A stretch of 64,000 nt of DNA. It comes from Burkholderia pyrrocinia. Lineage in GTDB: Bacteria > Pseudomonadota > Gammaproteobacteria > Burkholderiales > Burkholderiaceae. The notes under the pieces are model-generated. The model searched no databases. It was not told the origin of the DNA and saw nothing but the letters and a program-made list of their open reading frames with translations. This document shows, one piece after another, positions 46,527-54,778 of this stretch (its first letter is position 1; every line of letters starts with the position of its first letter). The position numbers and the translations under genes are program-made. Location of the stretch: the NCBI RefSeq assembly GCF_022809715.1, contig NZ_CP094460.1, positions 434,001 through 498,000 on the forward strand. The letters are read 5' to 3'.

Positions 46527-47215
46527 CCGGCGGCGCCGGCGTTTGGTTACGACGCTGTAACGGACGACTCGGGCGCGTGCGTTCGCCGTGCGGTGCCGGC
46601 GGGGCATGCGCGCCGCGATTATCGACTCGCCGAGCGGGACGTCCGGATTTATTCCGGGATTTCGGAGAAAATCGCGGGCAATGGACGTAGCGATCTTGCC
46701 GAAAAGTGGGATTTGCCACTGATTGACGGGAATAGTCATAGATAATCAAATTTCAGTGGTCAAAGGTGTGTTGTGCGGGCCGACCGGTGGCGTAATGGGC
46801 TGAATCATGTTTATCTTTTGGTAACACGGCCATCTCGAAACGGGGTGTAGATTCACGAACGGATGAAATGCGGCGGTCATTCCGGGAGCGGGTTGGCGGC
46901 CATCCGGTTCGGCATCGGGCGCGACTGTCGTGTATGACGCGACGCACCTGCGGACGGATTTGCCGTTTGCCGACGTGCCCCGCCTGACGGCGCGTCGCAT
47001 CAAAGCCGGAACGTCGTGGCTCCCGCGGCCGCGCGTTCTCTTCGAGTTCGATGACAACGAGGCCGGATGACATCCGGCTCGACCTCCGGGGCTCTCGCCG
47101 TGTGCAGTTTCGATCTTCGCCAAAGCTGCGGAAACGCAGCGCGGACAGGCGGCCATGCGCCGCCGGCCGCAGCGCACGCGAACGGTTCGCGGAGTGGAGA
47201 AAGTGATGGTTCGTT
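46527..47215. other. Long AT-enriched spacer upstream of the BerB-like gene
   Basis: About 690 bp without a convincing gene. The middle (about 46650-46830) is much richer in A+T than the surroundings. It holds a spaced inverted repeat CCACTGA (46716-46722) / TCAGTGG (46753-46759), and overlapping it TCAAATTT (46746-46753) with TCAAA at 46760-46764. No canonical sigma-54 element was found ahead of the gene at 47216. Confidence 0.4.
46716..46759. promoter_or_regulatory. Spaced inverted repeat upstream of the BerB-like gene
   Basis: Perfect 7-bp arms CCACTGA and TCAGTGG, 30 nt apart, within the AT-rich part of the spacer. Either a protein-binding dyad with two half sites three to four helical turns apart or a chance hairpin. 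It lies about 460 bp from the downstream start codon, which argues for caution. Confidence 0.25.
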
Positions 47216-48607
47216 ATGAATATGCCAATAACGCGCGATAAGAGCGCCGGCGGGGGAAGCGGTAACGGGCAGCGTCCGCTGATTTACTGGACGCAGTCGC
47301 CGTCCGTCATGCTGCGAAAGGAACTGGCCCGACGCGACTGGAAGGTGTCGATCGTCGAGCATGCGAACGAGCTGCGCAACACGCCCGGCGAAATCACCTG
47401 CGGCATTCTCGACCTGAGCGGCGGCCATGCCGATGCGATCGGCAGCATCGCGTCGACCTGTGCATCGATGCGCGACGTCGTGTGGGTCGCGCTCGTCGAC
47501 GTCGGCCAGACCGCTTCCCCGAACGTGCGCGCGCTGTTGCGCGACTATTGCTTCGACTACGTCACGTTGCCCGCGTCGCACCAGCGGATCGCCGATACGG
47601 TCGGCCATGCTTACGGCATGGAGTGCCTGTTTGCGCGCGACCGCGAACAGCTCGAATCGGACGAGAAAGGCATCGTCGGCACCTGCAGCGCGATGCTGCG
47701 GCTGTTCGACACGGTGCGGCGCTTCGCGCGCACCGACGCACCGGTGTTCGTGTTCGGCGAAACGGGGACCGGCAAGGAGCTGACGGCCGTCGCGATCCAT
47801 CGTCATTCGGAGCGGCGCAACGGCCCGTTCGTCGCGGTCAACTGCGGCGCGATTCCGCCGCATCTGCTGCAATCGGAACTGTTCGGTTATGAACGCGGCG
47901 CGTTTACCGGCGCGAACGCGCGCAAGATCGGCTATGTCGAGGCCGCGAACGGCGGCACGCTGCTGCTCGACGAGATCGGCGACCTGCCGCACGAGAGCCA
48001 GGCGAGCCTGCTGCGTTTTCTGCAGGAGCGCTCGATCCATCGCCTCGGCGGCAGCGATCCGGTGCCGGTCGATGTCAGGATCGTATCGGCGACGCACGTC
48101 GACCTGCGCGGCGCGATGGAGGAAGGGCGTTTTCGCGCGGACCTGTTCCACCGCCTGTGCGTGATGCGCATCGACCAGCCGCCGCTGCGCGCGCGCGGCA
48201 AGGACATCGAATTGCTCGCGCACCACATGCTCGAACGCTTCCGCGGCGATGCGCGTCATCGCGTGCGCGGCTTCTCGACGGACGCGATCACCGCACTCTA
48301 CAAGCACGACTGGCCCGGCAATGTCCGCGAACTGATCAACCGCGTGCGCCGCGCGGTCGTGATGACCGAAGGGCGCCTGATCACAGCGCGGGATCTCGAG
48401 CTCGAATACTGTCTCGATGCGGCGTCGCCGTCCGTGGCCGACATCCGCAAGTCGATCGAGCGCGAGGCGATCGAAACCGCGTTGCTGCGCACGCGCGGGC
48501 GCGTCGCGGCTTCGGCGCGCGAGCTTGGCGTGTCGCGCGCGACGCTGTATCGCTGGATGGAAGCGTACGGGATCGAGCGGCCGCGCGGCACGGGTTCGTC
48601 CGACTGA
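47216..48607 (+). CDS. berB: Sigma-54-dependent enhancer-binding activator, BerB-like
   Basis: A 463-residue bacterial enhancer-binding protein. N-terminal residues 20-135 look like a diverged receiver domain (VpsR-like; acidic Asp66 in GILDLSGG). The AAA+ domain has Walker A GETGTGKE (181-188), the sigma-54 contact loop GAFTGA (228-233), Walker B TLLLDEIGDL (248-257) and an arginine-finger region. The C-terminal Fis-type helix-turn-helix is AASARELGVSRATLYRWM. In B. cenocepacia BerB binds c-di-GMP and with RpoN drives berA; this gene has the right architecture and sits in the same locus as a berA-like gene with a sigma-54 promoter. Identification as BerB is by context, not by alignment. Confidence 0.88.
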   Translation: MNMPITRDKSAGGGSGNGQRPLIYWTQSPSVMLRKELARRDWKVSIVEHANELRNTPGEITCGILDLSGGHADAIGSIASTCASMRDVVWVALVDVGQTASPNVRALLRDYCFDYVTLPASHQRIADTVGHAYGMECLFARDREQLESDEKGIVGTCSAMLRLFDTVRRFARTDAPVFVFGETGTGKELTAVAIHRHSERRNGPFVAVNCGAIPPHLLQSELFGYERGAFTGANARKIGYVEAANGGTLLLDEIGDLPHESQASLLRFLQERSIHRLGGSDPVPVDVRIVSATHVDLRGAMEEGRFRADLFHRLCVMRIDQPPLRARGKDIELLAHHMLERFRGDARHRVRGFSTDAITALYKHDWPGNVRELINRVRRAVVMTEGRLITARDLELEYCLDAASPSVADIRKSIEREAIETALLRTRGRVAASARELGVSRATLYRWMEAYGIERPRGTGSSD

Positions 48608-48620
48608 CGTTCGAAACGGG

Positions 48621-48650
48621 ACGCTCGCGGTGCATCGAGCCCGCGAGCGT
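48621..48650. terminator. Bidirectional terminator between the BerB-like gene and the GH2 operon
   Basis: Perfect 10-bp inverted repeat ACGCTCGCGG / CCGCGAGCGT with a 10-nt loop, placed exactly between convergent stop codons (48607 and 48654). No T run. Confidence 0.7.
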
Positions 48651-48653
48651 TCG

Positions 48654-51137
48654 TCAACCGGCCGGCGTGGCGCGCACCGTTCGCGCAGCGTTTACCGCGC
48701 GGATTTCCACGGCAGGCGGCCCGCCGTCTGCATCCTGAATCTTCCCGGCAGTTTCCAGCGGAACGAGCGCGACGCGCGCCGGCGTGCCCGGCGCGAGATG
48801 AAACCAGTCGTCGCGCGGCATGAAACCCGGCGCGTCGATCTGCACGTGGCGCGCGACGTGCCGCGTGTCGATGTCGACGTGCCACGTATCGCCGGTGCGC
48901 GACACGCACGCTTCGATCCCGAGTTCGCGGCGCGCCAGCACGGCCGGATGCGTGCGGGACGGGAAATGGAACGCCTGCGACAGCAGCGTGCCGTCGTCGG
49001 CGCGCAGCGTCGCGACGACGGTGTCGTGTTCGCAGGGCCCGAAACGGTACGCGTAAGTCCAGTCGAAGAACCGGCCGAGCAGCTCGGCCGAGCCGATCCG
49101 TATCGTGTCGTGCGCGGCGATCCGTACCGGGCAGCCGGCCCGCGCGACCGGCGTGCGGCCGTCGCGCAGCGCGACCAGTTCGACGGCCGCCGACAGTGGC
49201 GCCGGACGCTCGTTGACCACATGCACGTCGAGCCCGTTCAAGCCTTCGTCGACGAGCAGCACCTGCACGGGCTGCAGCACCTGGCGCAGCGCATACCACG
49301 CCGATTTCGGCCGGTGCGCGGCGTCGATCACACCCCATCCGGCACCCGGCATGACATCCTGGAACTGCCACACGAGCGCGCCGGCGCAGCGCGAGCCGGT
49401 GCGCCGCCATTCGGAGAACGTGTCGCGCATCACGTCCGCGATCGCGGCCCTCGACAGCTCGAAGTAACGTGCCGGATCCTCGCGCCGCAGCCGGTCCGGC
49501 ACGACGTCGTACAGCGTCTGCAGATAGTGGTCGCGAATGTCCTCGAAATCCCACGACGTGCCGGGGTCGCGCGGCACGGCCGCCTTCCAGCGCGGCTCGT
49601 GTACGCCGGGCCAGCCGAGGCTGGCGAGCGTCGCATCGCACGGCACGTTCGCGAACGCGAGGCATTCGCTCGCGAAGCGCACGTCCGCGCGGCGCGCATC
49701 GTCGAGCGGGCGCAGGTACGCACCGACGCCGTAGTAGTGCGATACGCGCTCGCGCGGCGCGAACGGCAGCACGCCGCCGTCGGGCGAATCGGGTACGTAC
49801 GGGACGTCGGGCCGGCGCGCCGCCGCATGGCCGGCCAGCCGCTCGGCGGTCAGCTCGAGGAAGCGCTGCTTCGGCCCGAGCCCCGACATCGCCGCCTGTT
49901 GCGCGATCTCGCTGCCGCCGCACAGCACCGCGAGCGACGGCGACGCGCCGTGGCGCGCGAGGAATTGATCGGCTTCACGGTCGACGTTGTCCGCGAACGC
50001 GGGATCGTCGAGCGCATGGTCGAAGTTCGCGAACATGAAGTCCTGCCAGACCAGCAGCCCGAGCCGGTCGCACCACGCATGGAATGCGTCGGCCTCGTAG
50101 GTCATCGTGCCGCCGACGCGGATCATGTTGAAGCCGGCATCGCGTGCGAGCCCGAGCAGGCGGCCGTAGGTCGCGTCGTCCGCGTGCAGCGCGAGCGGCG
50201 CGGCGCTGCTCCAGCATGCGCCGCGCGCGAACACGGGCACGCCGTTGATGCGCAACCCGAATCCCTTGCCGTCGGCGCCGGCATCGATCTCGATCGTACG
50301 GAAGCCGGTCGAGCCGAGCGACCGCCGTTCGTCGCCGATATGCAGCGCGATCTCGTAGAGTGCCGGCTCGCCATGCGTATGCGGCCACCAGCGGCGCACA
50401 TTGGGCACCGCGACGCTTGCGCGCAGCCGGTCGGCGCCGGCGCGTTCGAGCGTCGCTTGGTGTTCGCCGCACGACAGTCGCGCCGCGAGCGCGTCGGGCA
50501 GCGGCGCGGCAAATGTCAGTTCGGCATCGAGCCAGCCGGTGTCGCCTTCGATGCGAGCACGCAGGTCGCAGTCGACCGGAACGAAGCCGTCGGCCGGATC
50601 GAGTACGTCGACGGCGCGCCACGGGCCGGCCGGCACGTATGGCGGAAACCAGCCGGGCATGTGTCCGAACAGCGACGTGCGGACCGTGCGCAGCGCCGCC
50701 GGCTCTGCGAGCCGCGTGCGCCAGCGCGCACGGCGCGGCGCGCGTGCGTCGCGCAGGTGCGGCGCGAGCGCGCGGAAGCAGAGCGTCAGCCGGTGCGTGC
50801 CGTCGAGCGATACGGGAACGTCGTGCGCGACGAACATGCTGTCGGAGCGGAGGATCGGCGTGTCGTCGAGCCACGCCTGCGCGAGCGTCGCGAGGCCGTG
50901 AAAGCGCAGCACGCGCGGCCCGCGACCGCGCAGCTCGATCCGGTACCAGTGATCGCGTTCGTCGAGCGATGCCGCTTCGTCGAGCCGGCCGGCCAGCGCG
51001 AGCGCCTGCGCGACCGTGCCGGGCACCGGCGCCGCGATCCAGCCGTCGCCGTCGGCCGGAAGATCGCGCGGTTCCCGCGCGGCGCCCGCGGCCGTCGCCA
51101 GCATCGACCACGCGGGCAGGGCACGCGCGCGCGTCAC
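48654..51137 (-). CDS. Glycoside hydrolase family 2 protein, beta-mannosidase type
   Basis: An 827-residue GH2 enzyme without a clear signal peptide, so probably cytoplasmic. Order: jelly-roll sugar-binding domain (HWYRIELRG, then VLRFHGLATLAQAWLDD at about 77-92), immunoglobulin-like domain, then the TIM barrel with RGACWSSAAP, GFNMIRVGGTM and LVWQDFMFAN. Predicted acid/base is Glu410 in LCGGSEIAQQ and nucleophile Glu491 in ASECLAF, matching the beta-mannosidase pattern. It is the last gene of a five-gene operon and starts at GTG 51137 in a GTGA overlap. A role in trimming a mannose-containing repeat unit or a glycosylated carrier product is a guess. Confidence 0.87.
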   Translation of the reverse strand: MTRARALPAWSMLATAAGAAREPRDLPADGDGWIAAPVPGTVAQALALAGRLDEAASLDERDHWYRIELRGRGPRVLRFHGLATLAQAWLDDTPILRSDSMFVAHDVPVSLDGTHRLTLCFRALAPHLRDARAPRRARWRTRLAEPAALRTVRTSLFGHMPGWFPPYVPAGPWRAVDVLDPADGFVPVDCDLRARIEGDTGWLDAELTFAAPLPDALAARLSCGEHQATLERAGADRLRASVAVPNVRRWWPHTHGEPALYEIALHIGDERRSLGSTGFRTIEIDAGADGKGFGLRINGVPVFARGACWSSAAPLALHADDATYGRLLGLARDAGFNMIRVGGTMTYEADAFHAWCDRLGLLVWQDFMFANFDHALDDPAFADNVDREADQFLARHGASPSLAVLCGGSEIAQQAAMSGLGPKQRFLELTAERLAGHAAARRPDVPYVPDSPDGGVLPFAPRERVSHYYGVGAYLRPLDDARRADVRFASECLAFANVPCDATLASLGWPGVHEPRWKAAVPRDPGTSWDFEDIRDHYLQTLYDVVPDRLRREDPARYFELSRAAIADVMRDTFSEWRRTGSRCAGALVWQFQDVMPGAGWGVIDAAHRPKSAWYALRQVLQPVQVLLVDEGLNGLDVHVVNERPAPLSAAVELVALRDGRTPVARAGCPVRIAAHDTIRIGSAELLGRFFDWTYAYRFGPCEHDTVVATLRADDGTLLSQAFHFPSRTHPAVLARRELGIEACVSRTGDTWHVDIDTRHVARHVQIDAPGFMPRDDWFHLAPGTPARVALVPLETAGKIQDADGGPPAVEIRAVNAARTVRATPAG

Positions 51138-52198
51138 CGCATGGCCGGCACGGGCGCCGCGTCGCTGCGCGCAGGCGTCGCGGGCGCCACGTGCCGCGGC
51201 GGCGAGCCGATCTGCCGCGCGCAGGCGACGAGGTCGACGTAGGCGGCCCCGATCGCTTCGAGCGTCGAATCGCCGCGTTCTTCCTTGCCGCGTGCGCAGG
51301 CACGCGCGAGCCGGAACTCCAGCACCATCGCTTCGGACGCGATGCGGTCGCACGCGGCGCGGATCTCGGCGAACGGCCCGACGCAGCCGCTGGCCTGCAG
51401 CCAGCGCGCGTAATGGCCGAACAGTTCGAAATTCGCGCCGAGCTGCCGCACCGAATTGAACGAGTACGCGTGGAAGTGTTCGAGCGGCGCATCGGCGAGC
51501 GTCTTCGCATCGGTCTGCAACTGCCGCCGGAATGCCGCGATCGGATCGACGACCGGCAGGCGCCGCAGGTGGCGCTGCAGCGCGGCGAGCGATGCGTCGC
51601 ACAGCGCGCGCTCGTCGAGCGGCGCAAAGCGCCGCTTCGCGATTTCGACATACGGCGGCAGCGTCATCGGCGAACTGCCGCCGACGAGCCCGTTGTAGTC
51701 GAAATCCTCGGCCACGTAATAGCCGCTGTTGTGGAAATAGCCGATCTGGTGCTTCGCGCGGTCGATCGCGTCGATGCCGATCGTCGTCTTCGTGTGCTGC
51801 GTACGGTAGCTGCTGCCGCGCGTGTCGGGCAGGAACCACGCGTCGACCTCGACGATCATCAGGTGACCGCGCGCGACCTGCGTTTCGATGTGCTGGTCGA
51901 GCGGCTCGTAGATCGAGTGCTCCTGCACGACGATCCCGTAGAGCCGCTCCAGTTCGTCGTGCGGAAACTTGAAGAACGTGAACTGGTCGCCCTCGAAATC
52001 GAGCGCGATCGTAAACGGCAGCGCCGCGTACGGGTTGAAGCCCCACCACCGGAGCACCTCGAGCCACATGTCGACGTAGCAGTTGGTCTGCTTCCAGACC
52101 ATCTCCTGACTGTGCAGCGCGTGCGGCCGGTAGTGGCGCGCACGGTGGCGCACGTCGTCGAACGACGCGTCTTCGCCGTCGCGGGAAACGAACCTCAT
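51134..52198 (-). CDS. DUF1839 family protein
   Basis: A 354-residue soluble protein matching DUF1839 by its aromatic, conserved N-terminal half: QTNCYVDMWLEVLRWWG, then ALDFEGDQFTFFKFPHDEL, MIVEVDAWFLPDT and YRTQHTKTTIG. Its C-terminal half is helical. DUF1839 genes are known mainly as neighbours of amino acid:[carrier protein] ligases, as here; I know of no assigned biochemical activity. The conserved Cys, Asp and His/Thr in the first half would allow a catalytic role such as an acyl (aminoacyl) transfer, which is inference. ATG 52198 overlaps the ligase stop (4 bp). Confidence 0.87.
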   Translation of the reverse strand: MRFVSRDGEDASFDDVRHRARHYRPHALHSQEMVWKQTNCYVDMWLEVLRWWGFNPYAALPFTIALDFEGDQFTFFKFPHDELERLYGIVVQEHSIYEPLDQHIETQVARGHLMIVEVDAWFLPDTRGSSYRTQHTKTTIGIDAIDRAKHQIGYFHNSGYYVAEDFDYNGLVGGSSPMTLPPYVEIAKRRFAPLDERALCDASLAALQRHLRRLPVVDPIAAFRRQLQTDAKTLADAPLEHFHAYSFNSVRQLGANFELFGHYARWLQASGCVGPFAEIRAACDRIASEAMVLEFRLARACARGKEERGDSTLEAIGAAYVDLVACARQIGSPPRHVAPATPARSDAAPVPAMR

Positions 52199-53169
52199 GG
52201 CGTGCCCCACAGCACGTCGCGGACGTCGCGCGGCCACGCGTCGATGTCGAAGCCGTGGTGACGGAACAGCGCGAGCGTGAGCCGTTCGAGGCCGAAGCCG
52301 ACGCAGCCCGTATGCGCGACGTCGCCCGTCGCGGTGCGGATGTCCCACAGCAGCCCGAAATGGTCCATGTGGTAGTTGAAGCTCAGGCACGCGGTCTGGC
52401 GGTCGTCGTGCTCGATCGGGATCAGCAGCTCGAACTTCAGGTTCTGCTCGCGCTGGCTGTTCGCGACGATCTTGCCGCCGCGCCCGAAGAACGGGTCGTT
52501 CGCGAGATCGATCGCGTTCGGCAGGCGCAGCGCGTCGATCATCCGCGTGCCGCGCTCGATCCACGTCTCGCGGAACGCGACGATCTGTTCGGGCGTGCCG
52601 ATTCGCACGTATTCGCGCATCCGGAACAACTGCATGCGGGTCGGATCGAGCGACGGCTCGTGGCGGAAGCAGTACGAGAACACGTCGACGATCCGGCCGT
52701 CGCCGGGCAGCGCACCCGCGCGTGCGACGACCGGATAGACCGGGTAGCACGCGGCCGGCGTCATCACGACGTAGGTCGGCTTCTGGTTTTCCGTCCAGTC
52801 GTCGCCGCGATCGAGGCATTGCAACAGGCGCTGGTGCTGCTGCTCGTCGCCGCAGAACGCATGCACGCTGCCCGCGAGCTGCGGGAAGCTCTTCATGTAT
52901 TCGCTGCGCTCGAATTCGGTGCGGCTCATCGCCGGCGGGAAGCGCAGCACTTCGGCCTGTTGATCCGCACCGAGGCGCGTGACGAACGCGTCGAGCGCTT
53001 CGACGACGCGCTCGAACCGTTCGCTGCGGCCGAACAGGCCCTGGATGCCGGTCGAGACCAGCAGGCCCGCGTCGATCAGCGCATCGCGCAGCGGGTTGAC
53101 GCCCGCGCGGTCGAGCGGCGCGTCGGCGGGAGAGGAGGCGGCGGAGGGCACGGCGAGGCGATCGTTCAC
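52195..53169 (-). CDS. Amino acid:[carrier protein] ligase (seryl-tRNA synthetase-like)
   Basis: A 324-residue class II aminoacyl-tRNA synthetase-like protein lacking the tRNA-binding arm. It shows motif 2-like FRHEPSLDPTRMQLFRMREY and motif 3 CVGFGLERLTLALF. Putative zinc ligands are Cys141, Glu186 and Cys289, each exactly 10 residues later than the ligands I recall for Bradyrhizobium Bll0957 (Cys131, Glu176, Cys279). That is the same spacing. Such enzymes adenylate glycine or alanine and load it on the phosphopantetheine arm of a small carrier protein. The carrier gene is two genes upstream. GTG 53169 sits in a GTGA overlap with the dehydrogenase stop. Confidence 0.92.
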   Translation of the reverse strand: MNDRLAVPSAASSPADAPLDRAGVNPLRDALIDAGLLVSTGIQGLFGRSERFERVVEALDAFVTRLGADQQAEVLRFPPAMSRTEFERSEYMKSFPQLAGSVHAFCGDEQQHQRLLQCLDRGDDWTENQKPTYVVMTPAACYPVYPVVARAGALPGDGRIVDVFSYCFRHEPSLDPTRMQLFRMREYVRIGTPEQIVAFRETWIERGTRMIDALRLPNAIDLANDPFFGRGGKIVANSQREQNLKFELLIPIEHDDRQTACLSFNYHMDHFGLLWDIRTATGDVAHTGCVGFGLERLTLALFRHHGFDIDAWPRDVRDVLWGTP

Positions 53170-54362
53170 GAATGTTTCTCCAGCGTCGCAGGACGCAGCG
53201 CGAGCAGCAGGCTCGCAGTGTTGGCGGCAATGCGGTCGTTGCTGATCATCAGCGGCGCCGCGTGCAGGTCGCGAATGTGGCGGCCGATGCTGAACGGCGT
53301 GCCTTGCTTGTAGCCGGCCATCCCGCAGATCATCATCGCCTGTTGCGCGACTTCCAGCGCGGTCGACGACACGTAGGTCTTCAGCGTGTTGATCTCGGCG
53401 GCCCAGGCCATGCCGGCCGACCACGAGCGGGACGACGTATTCGCATGAAGCCGCAGCACGTTGTCGACACGGGCCTGCATCGCCTGCATCAGCTCGAGCG
53501 ATTCGGCGATGCGCCGCGACGCGGGCGACGGTGCGCCATCGGTCTGGCGTGCCTGCGCGCGGAAGAACTGGTGCGCGCGATGGAACGCGTCGCCGGCCAC
53601 GCCGATCCAGACCGCGGCCCACAGAATGTGCGAGACCGGCACCATCGTTTCCTCGGCGATCTTCGCGAACGGCACCGGCAGGCATTGAACGGCAGCACCC
53701 TGTGCGTCGAGCACGAAGCCGTTGCTGCAGGTGCCGCGCATCCCGAGCGTGTCCCATTCGCCGCGGCGCGCGAGCGTATAGCCGTCGCGCAGCAGCGTGA
53801 CGAGCACCTGTTCGGAAGCCGGCGCGTCCGCGTCGCGTCGCGCGGTCGCGAGGATGCCGTCCGCATAGTCGCCGTACGAGATCGTCGGCGCGGATTTGCG
53901 CAGCCGGAATTCGCTGCCGTCGGTTTCGAGCGCGCACTGGCTCGCGCGCAGGTTGCCGCCGACGCCGTCTTCCGACGTGGCCGACGCGAGCAGCCACTGG
54001 TGGCGCACGAGCTGCTGCAGGAACAGCTTGTGCCAGCCCTGGTCGACGGCGTGGTCGACGATGCAGGCGACCTGGATCTGGTGCATCGCGAACACCATCG
54101 CCGACGATGCGCAGGCCTGGCCGAGGATCGAGCAGGCCGACGCGATGTCTTCCAGCGATGCGCCAGCGCCGCCGAGATGGGTCGGCACCATCGCGCCCAG
54201 CAGCCGGCGCGCGCGCATCGCCTCGATCGCCTCGACGGGGCAGCGCGCGTCCCGGTCGACCGCATCCGCGTGCTGCGCGGCGATCTGCGCGACGGCGTGC
54301 GCGGCCTCGTCGAGCCGATGCGATTCGCTGTCGGCCGCGAGTTCGGGAAGCAGCGCGCTCAT
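53166..54362 (-). CDS. Acyl-CoA dehydrogenase-like flavoprotein
   Basis: A 398-residue protein of the acyl-CoA dehydrogenase fold. The N-terminal helical domain (MVPTHLGGAGASLEDIASA, about residues 58-76) is followed by the FAD-binding middle beta domain (LLASATSEDGVGGN and the later LGMRGTCSNGFVL) and the C-terminal helical bundle (GMAWAAEINTLKTYVSSTALEV, GTPFSIGRHIRDLHAAPLM). Family members oxidise carbon-carbon bonds of acyl-CoA, and some oxidise aminoacyl groups on carrier proteins (prolyl to pyrrolyl). With a carrier protein and an aminoacyl ligase as direct neighbours, an aminoacyl thioester is a plausible substrate. 4-bp overlaps on both sides. Confidence 0.85.
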   Translation of the reverse strand: MSALLPELAADSESHRLDEAAHAVAQIAAQHADAVDRDARCPVEAIEAMRARRLLGAMVPTHLGGAGASLEDIASACSILGQACASSAMVFAMHQIQVACIVDHAVDQGWHKLFLQQLVRHQWLLASATSEDGVGGNLRASQCALETDGSEFRLRKSAPTISYGDYADGILATARRDADAPASEQVLVTLLRDGYTLARRGEWDTLGMRGTCSNGFVLDAQGAAVQCLPVPFAKIAEETMVPVSHILWAAVWIGVAGDAFHRAHQFFRAQARQTDGAPSPASRRIAESLELMQAMQARVDNVLRLHANTSSRSWSAGMAWAAEINTLKTYVSSTALEVAQQAMMICGMAGYKQGTPFSIGRHIRDLHAAPLMISNDRIAANTASLLLALRPATLEKHS

Positions 54363-54610
54363 GCGGAATGCTCGGTGCGTTGCAGCGTGGCGATCGTGTC
54401 CGCGAGCGCGTCGATGCTGCGGAACAGGTTGCGGTTCAGCATCTCGTCGGGAATCTCGACGTTGAACTGCTTCTCGATCGCGAGCATCAACTGGATCGTG
54501 TCGAGCGAGGAGAGGCCCGCTTCGTAGAGGTCGTCCCCGTCGCCGATCGAATCGATCGCGGCTTCGAGGTGGGCGACGTGCTTGAGGATGGTTCTGATTT
54601 CGTTTTTCAC
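54359..54610 (-). CDS. Acyl carrier protein of the amino acid:[carrier protein] ligase operon
   Basis: An 83-residue acidic carrier protein with the attachment motif AGLSSLDTIQLM (Ser35 by alignment with the usual DSL) and the NVEIPDE helix II-III region. It is the first gene of the minus-strand operon and the expected acceptor of the amino acid activated by the ligase. Start at GTG 54610 is supported by GGAG about 8 nt upstream; the longer frame to 54670 encodes Pro/Arg-rich non-ACP sequence. Confidence 0.9.
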   Translation of the reverse strand: MKNEIRTILKHVAHLEAAIDSIGDGDDLYEAGLSSLDTIQLMLAIEKQFNVEIPDEMLNRNLFRSIDALADTIATLQRTEHSA

Positions 54611-54778
54611 GTGCGGCTCCGGCGTGCGTGGTGTCGTCCGCTGGGGCGGACGCGCACATTGCGCTGACATCCCCCCGGCAGTCCGGCATCAGTAGACCAT
54701 TCGCACGCCCGGCGTTCTGTTCGCCACCCTACAAACCGCTAACCCCGCATGCAGGCGTCGCACGAATCGGCGCGGCAA

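Noticed and set aside
46753..47177. Minus-strand ORFs in the spacer before the BerB-like gene
   Set aside because: Translations are Arg/Pro-rich with no domain or ribosome-binding site.
48417..51242. 941-codon plus-strand frame opposite the GH2 gene
   Set aside because: Composition is antisense-like and the GH2 catalytic motifs are on the minus strand.
54711..54726. GG-N10-GC element (minus strand) upstream of the carrier protein operon
   Set aside because: Only the invariant dinucleotides match; such matches are expected by chance in GC-rich DNA.
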